Source: Paralichthys olivaceus
Lineage: Eukaryota > Chordata > Actinopteri > Pleuronectiformes > Paralichthyidae
Direction: 5' to 3'
DNA: 64,000 bases
NCBI RefSeq assembly: GCF_024713975.1
Contig: NC_091110.1
Location: 19,686,001 to 19,750,000 of the forward strand
The notes below the pieces were generated by a model. The model made no database searches. It was not told the DNA's origin and was given only the letters and a program-made list of their open reading frames with translations. The position numbers and the translations under genes were made by a program. The first letter of the stretch is position 1; every line of letters begins with the position of its first letter. This document shows, one piece after another, positions 1 through 10,369 of the stretch.

Positions 1-877
1 AACAGCCTTTAATTAGCTCCTTCATAGAACGGATCCTTTAAAAACGAACTGAATGTATTTAGTTGAACACTGAACATCTCGGTCTTCAGAGAAAAGCCTT
101 TCAACTCTCACCTGTGGAGAGGTGCCATGGCAACACTCGGAGTTTAGAGTCCTGGTTGTCGTGGAGATGTTCAGTGGAGTGGTGGAACGGTGACAAATGA
201 CCTGCTGTGATTTTACTGTCATCGAGATGCGTCACAGACTCAAGCTTGGTCCTTTGTGCTCGCTGGAGTACGTCCTCGATTTTATTTCCACGGCCAGTCT
301 CACCTGATGAGTTAAAGTTAAAGAGACAGTTTTTTGTACAAACGTCAATTATCTGATTTTCACAAGCGGAAAGAACTCCAAACACCTGTATAGTTCTATT
401 GTTTTTAAACCTTTGAACGTAAACGACTTTTCCCATCTAATGTCACCTATTAACTAAAAGACTGATGATCTCTGTTGTTGTCTAATGTAATTGTTTTGGT
501 CTGAGGATCTAACGTGATAATTTAATAAGCCTCAAAATCAGTCAAAGCCTATTTAAAGAGTTGTATCCAGACAAAGTTCTTCTAACACTTTGTCGTTATG
601 GATGCTAACTTCCTGCATGGAATGTTTTGTCAAAGACGACTCCAGCGGAGGTCATTTTTCTGACTATACTCTGTAGAGGATTAATATGTGCGTTACAGTG
701 AGCGTTTCAGGAAGTATGATGTGTGTGTGTGTGTGTGTGTTTGAGTCGTAACAAACTGCAGTGTGTGTTCGTGATAACCTCCCCCAGTGGAAAACCGTGG
801 TTCACTAAAGTATTGTTAACAGTCTTTGAATCAAAGGAGCTCCATGGCACAGAAGAATAAGATGCATCAGGTTTTAC
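1..877. other. Probable sowahb intron, no exon recognised
   Basis: This stretch follows the splice donor of the sowahb coding exon on the minus strand. I found no ankyrin-repeat coding sequence in it on either strand. It holds a short (GT)n run near 720-741 and otherwise ordinary AT-leaning sequence. The missing ankyrin exons must lie beyond the left edge if the gene is intact. Confidence 0.5.
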
Positions 878-2528
878 CTGCCGGGGCCTGTAGTTCCTCG
901 TAGCTGCTGTTCCACCGGGATCCTCTGGAGGAGCCAGACGGAGGCCAGTCGCTGCTGGAGAAGCCAGCGTCCGAGGAGGGGGAGAAGATGCTGCTGTGGC
1001 TGGACGACAGCTGCGCCCCCTGGCTGTGATGAGACCTGGGTTCCGGCTGAACGCCTGGCGGCTGCGGGGATCGACGGTCCTGGTGGACGCCGTGATGAGG
1101 TGAAACCTTTCTTACCCCGTCTGGAGATGGCGTGTAGAGGTCTGGTCGGCTGAATCTGATGGGTGTCGACTCTGGTGATACATGTGTGTGTTCCACCCCT
1201 GCCCCCACCCACTGTCCTTTTAGCTCCTCCCCTGGCTCAAAGCTAAAAGCTGGGCCAATGGGGGGCAGCGTTCCTCCTTCCACATCCTGGACGTAAATCT
1301 TTGGGAGATTCCTTTCTGATGAAGAGGAGGACGCAACAGAGGGAGGTGCAGGTGACTCTATGATGCATGGCGAGGAGGCGGAGAGGGCCCTCATGGAGCC
1401 TTCTAGCGGAGCACTGAGGGGCCACACTCCTCCTGCTGAACCTCGCCTCATGGTGGCCTCTTCCTCTTCCTCTTCATCCTCATCATCATCATAAGAAACA
1501 GCCGATTTGTAGCTCGGCCTGTGTCTGAATCTGCGTGGAGCGACCTGAGGATGAAGGGGAGGATCTTGATGAAGGCCTCCTCCTCCTCCTCCAGGCTGCA
1601 CACAGGCCTCCCTGCCCCTGAGGGGTTGAGGGGCTGCCCCCTGCTGGGGGGTTTCTCCATGATGTCGGACCACGGGTGTGATCCCAGGGGGGGGGCCGAA
1701 ACCCAGAGTCTGCTGCCGCACCTCGGTGCACTGAAGTCGGACGGGAGGCTCAGACACACCGGGGGTCTTCAGGAGGGGTTCTTTAGAGAAGTGGAGCGGA
1801 GCAGCTGCTGCAGGTGAGACACGAGGCTCAGGTGAGAAGTTTACCTGTTTTTGATGCTGTTGATGATGTGATGGTTGTTGTTGTTGTTGATGCTGTGGTT
1901 GTTGTTGTTGTTGTTTTTGTGGTTGGTGCTGTGGTTGTTGTTGTTGCTGTGGTTGTTGTTGTTGTTGTTGTTGTTGATGATGCTGTTGTTGTTGTTGTTG
2001 ATGATGATGCTGTGGTTGTTGTTGTTGCTGCTGTGGTGGTTGTTGTTGTTGTTGTTGTGGTTGTTGATGTTGTTGTTGTTGTTGTTTACGTTTCAGGTTC
2101 AAATTCGTCTCCATGTTGTTGTTGTTGATGATTCCAGCTGCAGGTAGGATCGTTTTCATGGCGGTTTCTCCCGGCGGGGCGGGTACTGTCACCTCCCTCA
2201 TCTGTGCTTGTATCTGGGGCTTCTCCGCTCGCACCTCAGCCGGACTCAGGTGAGTCTCCGGGGACCTGGAGCCTGCTCCTCCTCCTCCTCTGTCCCCCGG
2301 GACATGTCCCCGGAACTTCTTCCTCAGAACCACATAAGACACTCCGTCCTCCTGCCGGACCGTCGCCAAGGTGTTAACGAACCTCTTGAACATCTCCCGG
2401 TTTCGGTCCCGGTCCGCGTGGTTCCGGATAAAGTTCCTGAAGTGAAGCAGCAGGTCGGAGTTTTTCACGGAGCCTCCGTTGCTCCGGAGGAAACCAAGAA
2501 CCGCGTCCTGCGATAAGTCTGTGGCCAT
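878..2528 (-). CDS. sowahb: Sosondowah ankyrin-repeat protein B, N-terminal coding exon (partial)
   Basis: Members of the SOWAH family carry an N-terminal conserved domain and C-terminal ankyrin repeats; their molecular role is poorly known. The exon starts at the ATG at 2528. Residues 1-80 match the SOWAH N-terminal domain: LSQDAVLGFL, then a REMFKRFVNTLATVRQ segment, then YVVLRKKF, closest to mammalian SOWAHB. A long Gln/His/Pro tract follows, then low-complexity Ser/Pro sequence with an acidic DDDEDEEEEEE run. The open frame ends at a good donor (CAG|GTAAAA, 871-880) in phase 1 after 550 codons. No ankyrin repeat is present, so the rest lies off the left edge. Mammalian SOWAHB is a single exon, so this intron is a difference. 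The neighbouring shroom3 supports the B paralogue, since human SOWAHB and SHROOM3 are neighbours. Confidence 0.85.
1855..2097 (-). repeat. CAG/CAA tract encoding a Gln/His/Pro-rich region in sowahb
   Basis: On the coding (minus) strand this is a run of CAA, CAG, CAT and CCA codons, giving blocks of five to nine glutamines broken by His and Pro. The codon mix (mostly CAA with some CAG and CAC/CAT) is imperfect, which slows slippage but still suggests a length-variable tract. It lies inside the open reading frame and does not break it. Confidence 0.9.
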
Positions 2529-2538
2529 GATGGGTTCA

Positions 2539-2573
2539 GTGTGTGTCCGTGTGTGTGTGTGTGTGTGTGTGTG
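2539..2573. repeat. (GT)n microsatellite in the sowahb 5' leader
   Basis: A near-perfect GT run (CA on the sense strand) begins about 10 nt upstream of the sowahb ATG, so it would sit in the 5' UTR of the mRNA. Confidence 0.85.
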
Positions 2574-2897
2574 CTCGTTCCAAAGGTCGGGTCTGTCACT
2601 CAGGAATGAAGCCCCGCCCACCTCAGGTATTCCACCCCCGCCCAACCTGCTGCATTCCTGCACGTGACCCGGATGTTGGAGTGTGCTGGAGACTTCATGT
2701 CACAGAATCAAACGTTCAGTTTAACAACTGTAAATAAAAATAGAACAAGAAACACAATGATAAGAAATTATGACGACATTTGAATTTTCAATTAATTTCA
2801 GACCAAACTTTTTTTACAGACTCATTAAAGGAGATTTTCACCTTTGATCCTGGAAATCAGTTCATCTTTGACTCTGAGTGACAAGTTCGGAGGGAAC

Positions 2898-4131
2898 TTA
2901 GCAGGTGTTAGCAGGTGTTTGTAGGTGTTAGCAGGTGTTAGCAGGTGTTAGCAGATGTTAGCAGGTGTTTGTAGGTGTTAGCAGGTGTTTGTAGGTGTTA
3001 GCAGGTGTTTGTAGGTGTTAGCAGATGTTAGCAGGTGTTAGCAGATGTTAGCAGGTGTTTGTAGGTGTTAGCAGATGTTTGTAGGTGTTAGCAGGTGTTT
3101 GTAGGTGTTAACAGGTGTTAGCAGGTGTTAGAAGATGTTAGCAGGTGTTAGCAGGTGTTAGCAGGTGTTTGTAGGTGTTTGTAGGTGTTAACAGGTATTA
3201 GCAGGTGTTAGAAGATGTTAGCAGGTGTTAGCAGGTGTTTGTTGGTGTTAACAGGTGTTAGCAGATGTTAGCAGGTGTTAGCAGATGTTTGTAGGTGTTA
3301 ACAGGTGTTAGAAGATGTTAGCAGGTGTTAGCAGGTGTTAGCAGATGTTAGCAGGTGTTAGCAGATGTTAGCAGGTGTTAGCAGATGTTAGCAGGTGTTT
3401 GTAGGTGTTAACAGGTGTTAGCAGGTGTTAGAAGATGTTAGCAGGTGTTAGCAGGTGTTTGTAGGTGTTTGTAGGTGTTAACAGGTGTTAGCAGGTGTTA
3501 GAAGATGTTAGCAGGTGTTAGCAGGTGTTAGCAGGTGTTTGTAGGTGTTAACAGGTGTTAGCAGATGTTAGCAGGTGTTAGCAGATGTTTGTAGGTGTTA
3601 ACAGGTGTTAGAAGATGTTAGCAGGTGTTAGCAGGTGTTAGCAGATGTTAGCAGATGTTAGCAGGTGTTAGCAGATGTTAGCAGGTGTTAGCAGATGTTA
3701 GCAGGTGTTTGTAGGTGTTAACAGGTGTTAGCAGGTGTTAGAAGATGTTAGCAGGTGTTAGCAGGTGTTAGCAGGTGTTTGTAGGTGTTAGCAGATGTTA
3801 GCAGGTGTTAGCAGGTGTTTGTAGGTGTTAACAGGTGTTAGAAGATGTTAGCAGGTGTTAGAAGATGTTAGCAGGTGTAAGAAGATGTTAGCAGGTGTTA
3901 GTAGATGTTAGCAGGTGTTAGCAGATGTTAGTAGATGTTAGCAGATGTTTGTAGGTGTTAACAGGTGTTAGCAGGTGTTAGAAGATGTTAGAAGATGTTA
4001 GCAGGTGTAAGAAGATGTTAGCAGGTGTTAGCAGATGTTAGTAGATGTTAGAAGGTGTTAGCAGGTGTTAGAAGATGTTAGCAGGTGTTAGCAGATGTTT
4101 GTAGGTGTTAGCAGGTGTTAGTGGCCACCAG
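2898..4131. repeat. 10-bp minisatellite, about 1.2 kb
   Basis: Roughly 120 tandem 10-mers of a few interchangeable variants: TTAGCAGGTG, TTTGTAGGTG, TTAGCAGATG, TTAACAGGTG and TTAGAAGATG. Variants recur in longer blocks (for example around 3401-3600 and 3701-3830), which points to higher-order duplication. It lies between the sowahb start and the next transcription unit. Many units contain CAGGTG or CAGATG, which are E-box words. Confidence 0.95.
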
Positions 4132-4405
4132 CTGATGTTAGAGGAACATAACTTCAGTTGTTCACCTTAGTGTCATCAAATGTTTTGGCCTTGTGATCAT
4201 CGATACAGGTGAGTATCGAACCTGCGAGCTAAAGGTAAATCTGACTGTCTTCTGTCTTGTATCAGTCTATGAGAGTACTATGAAAACCATGTGGACGCTC
4301 AGTAGATCAGACATCATTACCATGCAGTCCACTTTGAGGACATAAGACAAGATGGACAACATCCCTTCTGTGCTCTTCTCTTCATCTCACTGCAGCTGGT
4401 TCTGT

Positions 4406-4477
4406 CCAATCAGAGGTCGTGTTGGTGAAGGGGTCACCTGTGCAGGGGGGCGGAGTCATGAAGGGGAGGTTATATAA
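4406..4477 (+). promoter_or_regulatory. CCAAT / GC box / TATA core promoter
   Basis: A CCAAT word at 4406-4410, a GGGGGGCGG GC box at about 4445-4453 and a TTATATAAG TATA box at about 4470-4478 are spaced as in a focused RNA polymerase II promoter. Transcription should start near 4500. A donor (CAA|GTAAGT) follows at 4526/4527, so this promoter feeds a spliced plus-strand transcript. Confidence 0.55.
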
Positions 4478-5201
4478 GCTCAGAGTGTTTCCAGGTGAGT
4501 CCTTTGTTTGAACCGTGTGGCCTCAAGTAAGTTTGGAGATTATTCTGTTTTTAAGTTTGTTCTACTGCACGTTCGTTGAAAGTTCAAATAAAATAAGTCA
4601 ATGTGGAAGAGTCGAGTGTTTAAATACGATTTCTGTTAGTTACTGAACTTAGTTAAATATTGAATTGTTATATATGTGGTTTTCTAAAATGGTTCTCTTC
4701 AACACATGTTCAGTGAAATGAAGGAAAATGTTTGAGTTGTTGAATCTGAATGTTTTCTTTGAATAAAACTACAAATTTAAAAAATCTGTGTCTGGTCATT
4801 TTGTTTGTCCCAACATGTCTGATGTGATGTTGTGAACTTTTGAAAAACTTTGTGTTGCATGATCTTCAGATTTCAGATTTGTCTTCGAAACGTGCTGTGT
4901 TGAACTATTTGTGTTTTGTTCTTTAGATATTCAGAGATTTATAATGTCCTCGTGAACTTTAGTTTTGTAGATTTGTATTTTTGTATTAGTCATCGTTTGC
5001 ACTTTAAGTTCATTGTTTTAATGTTTGATGTCTGTTTATTGTCTCTGTGCTTCACTTTGTTCGTTAGATTTTTCTTGGTCCAGTTTTACTTTCTGTAGTT
5101 TTTACAGTTTGAACTTTTATTTTCTTGTGTTTAACTCTACTTGATTAAATTCCTCACACGTCTCTTTGCTGTTTTTCTTCAGATTCTCTGAAGGTGACAC
5201 G

Positions 5202-6032
5202 ATGACGAGCGGCAGCTTCGTGCAGCAGGTCAATCAACAGCAGAACAAACATTCTGGCTCCTGCAGGAACGTGAGTCACTGCAAACTTTTTTATTCTTTA
5301 TTCTCCTGAGGTCTCATCAGTCTGTGATACTAATTCAGACACTGCCCCCTACTGGAGGAATGACCAGATTATAGCAGGTGTATGAGGAGAATGACTGAAT
5401 ATATATAAAGAGTCTGAAGTCGTTTATGAAATACTTTTATTTTGCAAAAACCAGGAGCAGTTTTCAAATCCCCCCCTATTCTTTCAAAGCAAACATTGAA
5501 TTTGATTCAACGATAAAACCAAGAAATGTCTCAGATTCTCTGTTTATGGAAAAAACAAAACAATAAAACAAACAGTAAAATCAGTGACGACGACAGAAGG
5601 CAGAACGTGAGCTGGAAAGTTTGTAGCATGTTTAAAAGGTGCTCTCAAAGAATTAAAAAAAAAAAAAAAACTTCTGTATTTTAGATTTACACGTCGCTGC
5701 AGATTTTTATTACACAATAAATATTGACCCTGTAGAACAGAAGCTCTTTGTGCCATTTGGAGTCCGGGAGGGAAGTGAAATGGCTTCTGCTACATGTGAA
5801 GAACACGTGACTGGTGTTTAAACCTGATGTTTTATTGATGGAGAAATGAGAATAAAGAGGAAAGAAAACACTCGATGTCACAAAGTGATAGTGTCGTAAT
5901 GAGAAGTATTTGATCAAAGTGGTGCAACCTTTTATATTTATTATAAATTCATTATTTTAATTCATAGGTCCTAGTTGAAGTCAATGTGAAGCCACAAATG
6001 TTAAATTCTCCTCCCTCCAGTTTCCGTCCTGA
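5202..6032 (+). CDS. Candidate small spliced gene (26-residue ORF) or lncRNA
   Basis: Not recognised. The inferred transcript has a short non-coding exon 1 (about 4500-4526), exon 2 at 5183-5270 (acceptor TTCTTCAG, donor AAC|GTGAGT), exon 3 from 6021 (acceptor CTCCCTCCAG) and an AATAAA at 6076-6081 followed by GT-rich sequence. The first ATG of exon 2 (5202) opens MTSGSFVQQVNQQQ and, joined to exon 3, stops at 6030-6032 after 26 codons. No signal peptide or membrane segment is visible. The orderly promoter, splice sites and poly(A) signal argue for a real transcript; whether it is translated is unknown. A missed middle exon is possible. Its 3' end faces the shroom3 3' end. Confidence 0.25.
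5342..5356 (-). promoter_or_regulatory. CTCF-like motif
   Basis: The reverse strand reads CCAGTAGGGGGCAGT, close to the CTCF core (CC-x-x-YAG-RKGGC). Sequence match only. Confidence 0.3.
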
Positions 6033-6633
6033 GACAAAGTGCTGATTCTTTAACTGAATGAAAACCTTCAGCTTAAATAAAGAATTTCATTTGTATGACG
6101 CTCGTCTCATGTTTGTATCATGTGTTAGTAGTTTCTGTTTCTCAATGATCAACTGTGTTTAGATATTTTACCACTTTAAATAGTTTCTTCTCAAATTTTA
6201 AGAAAATTTCATCATATATAAAATTCTCGTTTTTGGTCCAAACTAAACTTCGTATCCAGAAATTAAAACTATGAATCAGGAATGTGAATTATTGGGACGT
6301 CAAATGTTTGAAAAGAGGGAAAAAGTTTCTGGTTCAGTGTAAATTCATCGTGAACCAGTCAAAGAGCTGAAAGTGCTACGAGCTGCAGTGATGCTGTGAC
6401 AGTGACGAGAACAGTTCAGATCTGTGGGCGAGGACACGCCCACTAACGTCTGAATGTTTGGCGCTCCGTAAAGAAGCGTCAGGGTCGTTTAAGGACAATT
6501 CTAGAGACGGAAGCGTTTCTACCATTCATGCTTCTTTTTAACCTGCACGTGCATCGGCTCAGAGGAGTTACGAGCTCTGAGTGATTCTAGTTCTGAAGGA
6601 TGTATGTTTACCTGTTGGAAGGATCAGAAATGA

Positions 6634-6639
6634 TTTATT
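6634..6639 (-). terminator. Candidate shroom3 poly(A) signal
   Basis: AATAAA on the minus strand about 0.7 kb downstream of the shroom3 stop codon. This gives a 3' UTR of moderate length that ends before the convergent candidate transcript at 6.1 kb. Confidence 0.4.
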
Positions 6640-7349
6640 TTAGTTCAGACTCTTCAGACATGTCGTGTATTTTGATCAGAAGATTTTTAGCTGTGACACT
6701 AGAATTGTTCTTTAAAGCGTTTGACGATGAGCTGTCTTCAAATCTGAGGACAAAGAAGCTGTTTCCAGACATGAGCTGTGTCGCATGTTGAGTGGACGTG
6801 TTGTGTAGTGTCAGTGTGTGTGAATGTTCAGGCGAGGGGTGGAGCCTGTAGAGCAGCAGGAGGCGGGACATGACGTATAAATTCTGTAGAGAAGATGTTG
6901 GAAGAAGAAGCTGCTGACTCAGCTGTCATGTTTGTTCATGGAGAATTAAGATTCGTGTTCTTCCATCAACACGTCCGTCACGTCCGCTCACTCACTTTGA
7001 ATGTTCCGGACATTTTGCTGTTGTATGGATTCTGACATTTTACGAGAGGCTGCAGGAAAAGTTCCAGAAAACATCCAGAGACACTGACGCAGACATTTGT
7101 TCTCACGTCGGTGGTTCACATCTGAAAACAGCTTCAGAAACATTGACAGCAGTTGGTTTGAGTCCAGGCTGACGTTGAGGTGTGAATGGTGACGAGGCCG
7201 TGAACAGTTTGAATCCTGCAGAGCTTCTTCAGTGTGAACTGAACCTGCCTCGGGTTCTTCTCCTTCATGTGACACTTTCAGAGTTTTTAAGGAATCTTCA
7301 TCATTTCCTGTCCTCCACTGCCACCTGCAGCAGTGGCATCGCCATGACG

Positions 7350-10300
7350 TCACAGTGACGTCACGGTGGTGGGCCTGACGGAGTGGGCGGGGCCTGGCAG
7401 CAGTGGTGGAAACAAAGAGGAACAGGTCGTGGGGCCTTGCAGCAGGAAGGGGGAGGCCCTCGACCAGCCGCGAGCCTGCGCCACGTCCACGGGCAGGCTC
7501 TCTGCGAGCCGCGTCAGCTGCTCCTCCTCCTGTCGTATGAGGTCCTCTAAGTGCCGTCGGCGAATCAGAAGCGAGGGTTTGGTGCTGACGAAGAGCCGGT
7601 AGTCCTGGAGCTGTGGTTCGGTGAGGTAGCCGGACAGGATGGCGTGGACGACCCGCTGCCGCCGGTCCAGGTTCTCCTTCAGCTCCCAGGCGTCTTCGGT
7701 TTGACGGAGGAGCAGAGAGCGTTTGTGATGGAGGGAATCCTGACGAAGAGGAGGAGACGAGGTTTCAACAGTTGATTCAAAACAGGTATTTATACTTTGA
7801 AACTTATTTAAATCTCAATGGAAACTACAACTTTACAACTTTTAACCAACGTTTAATCAAAATGTTAAAGAATGAACTCATAAAATTATCAGTTTTCTCA
7901 TTTTCTTCAGACTCATAAGTTTTCATGACCTTTGACACTGAAATCTAACCATTCATTCAGTTCTTCAGATAAACAAAAAGGGTTTGAGGTCATAGTGACC
8001 AAATATAATCAGTTCATCTTTGAGTCAAATCGAACATTATTGTGGAATTTGAAAAAACTCCCTTGAAGCATTTTTAAGATATCGTGTTCACAATGGGACG
8101 AAACAGAAAACAAAATTAGTTTTGCCTCCGGGTGGCGCCACCACAGAGGCAAATGTTTTCACGAGTCATGGAGCTCAGTTGAACTCATGTATATGTCAGA
8201 CAGGTAAAGTCGTGAACGTTAGACAGGTGAGCGTCATCCTGTCTCACCCGCTCCTCTGCTGTTTCCTCCTGCGTTAGCTCCTCCCTCTGCAGGGCGACCA
8301 GCGACCTGTCGATCCTCGACAGTCGACTGCACAGCGACAACAGCAGGTTCACGATTTTCTCCAGATCTCCTGCAAACACAACATCTCAGTCTCTACTAGC
8401 AGCAAGGCATCATGGGAGCTGCAGTATTATTAGTGACGGTGTGGTGCTGTACCGATGAACATGCTGTACTTGTCCCTCTCGTTGGTTTTTAGGCGTTCCT
8501 GCACCAACGCCTCCACGCTCGCCCCCAGCTCCTGGTGATGCTTCTGCTCCTCGCTCAGCGCCTCCTTCTCCTGCCGCAGAGCGTCCACGCTGCTCCTCAG
8601 AGCCTCACACAGCTCCACCTGGTGGACAAGGAGGGAGATTCCCAGGAGTTTCACTTGTCAAGGTAGTTAAGTTCTCATCTGTTTTTCTGAATGTTTAGTC
8701 TGAAGCAGTTTACACAACTGACTTTATTAAAAACTTGTCTGAGGGAAGAACTCGTTTATATTTGGAGCAAATTCAATGAACGAGTCGGATCCAGGAATTT
8801 TACGAAATATCTGTTTTAAAGTAAAAGACATTTTACTTATAGACCTGATGTGAGACTCTGGTGTTTATGTTTGTGCTTTGCAATAGATTTTATATTAATT
8901 AGTTTATAATATATAATTGGTTTATAATGATGATAAGGTGAAGAGTTCTTTTTACCTTCCTAGTGTTGACATCTTTGTCGTCCTCCTCAGTCTCTGTGTC
9001 TCCATCCATCACTGCCCTTGGAGCAGAACCAAAAATACCATCTTGGATCCTGAGGAAACATGATCAATAAAACTTTATTTATTTTTCCCAAATACAGACT
9101 GAAGATGAGCCGGACTGGACCTCAGAGACAAATCAGAACACAAGAAAATCGCAGACCCGCTGGTATGAGCTCCTGTTTTCATCTTCCATCTGTAATATTT
9201 GTTCATATTTATTAAATTCTTTAATTGTCTGACTTGTGTGAATATTGTACTCTATGGCCGCCAGGTGGCAGTGTAGTTCTGTGAATCCCTGACTCTGTCA
9301 CATTAAAATCAAACAAGTAAACAAAGTAATAATAAGTAATGAACCTCCGACTACGACAACAGAAGGATTGAAAACACTTTCCGAGCTGAAACTGCTGCAG
9401 CTTCTTTTAGACACTGAAACATATTGAAACTGTTGATCTGGTTCGTCTGGTCGGTCCTGACTGATGATGTCATTAACAGGAAATCACACTTTCACCTTCT
9501 AACCCGCTTCCAGTGAAGCACAGAGGATTCAACCTAATTTACATTCAGACGAAACTTTGCTTCATCGTTTCCAAATCCCCCAAAAACACTTTAGATGGAT
9601 TTATTCTGGAAACAAGAAACACGTGTGACTTACACATGAAAGAGCTGCAGACGTTTCACTATGATCAGTCAACACATTTCTAATGGAAAGATTCTGTTGA
9701 AATCTTTAGTGGATGACTGATGAGTCCTCTCCTGAGGAAACATTCCGAACACGATGTTCACCAACAAACAAAACACAGTTTAAATGTCGCTGACTTTAAA
9801 AGCCTCAACGTGCAGAGACAGCAGAGGTTCGTTTCTCCAGATTAAAAAACATCAGCTGACTGAAATAACACATGATGTCAGAATGTACCTGTCGTCCATC
9901 TGACGGCTGCCTCTGTGCAGCCAGTGACTTTTATCAGCGGTTCTGCTGTTTGGAAAGATTTCCTTCATAATCTCAACCGTGGATTTAGCTCCCCACGTGT
10001 CCAGGAGGGGCGCCAGAGAGCTGTCCAGCAACACCTGGGCACAATGAAAATGGAAGAGTTAAGACCAAACTAGATAAGAGGACAAAGACGGAGTCGTAAC
10101 TCGGGACAGAAGTATAGTTTGAACTAGGACAGAGGTAGAGTTAGGTACCAACCAACTTCTGGGCCAGCGCCTCCACTCGCTGCTCCTCTGGTGTCTTTTG
10201 TCTCTCAGGGAGGGGCTGGTACTCCAGACTGAGGCTGTCCTGGGTTGTGGTGTAGGTGTTGATGGGGGTGACGGTGGAGAGCACAGGTGGAGGGAGGACA

Positions 10301-10369
10301 GCGGAGGAGGGGGGCATTGGAGGTGGAGGAGGAGGAGACAACCTTTTGGTGGAAAGTTCTGAATTAGTA
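7350..10369 (-). other. shroom3: shroom3 ASD2 (Rho-kinase binding) exons
   Basis: Six exons build ASD2: [24 protein letters not shown], the acidic linker exon 8956-9049, [36 protein letters not shown] and [24 protein letters not shown]2 forms an antiparallel coiled-coil dimer that binds ROCK. The linker exon is short compared with human. The final four residues, VTSL, end like a class I PDZ ligand. Confidence 0.9.

Noticed and set aside
101-436. 111-codon minus-strand open frame at the left edge
   Set aside because: No similarity to ankyrin repeats or any family I know, no matching splice phase with the sowahb exon, and mixed composition. Treated as chance within an intron.
1814-2147. Plus-strand frames rich in Val or Leu opposite sowahb
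   Set aside because: They are antisense translations of the CAG/CAA repeat and have no start context or domain.
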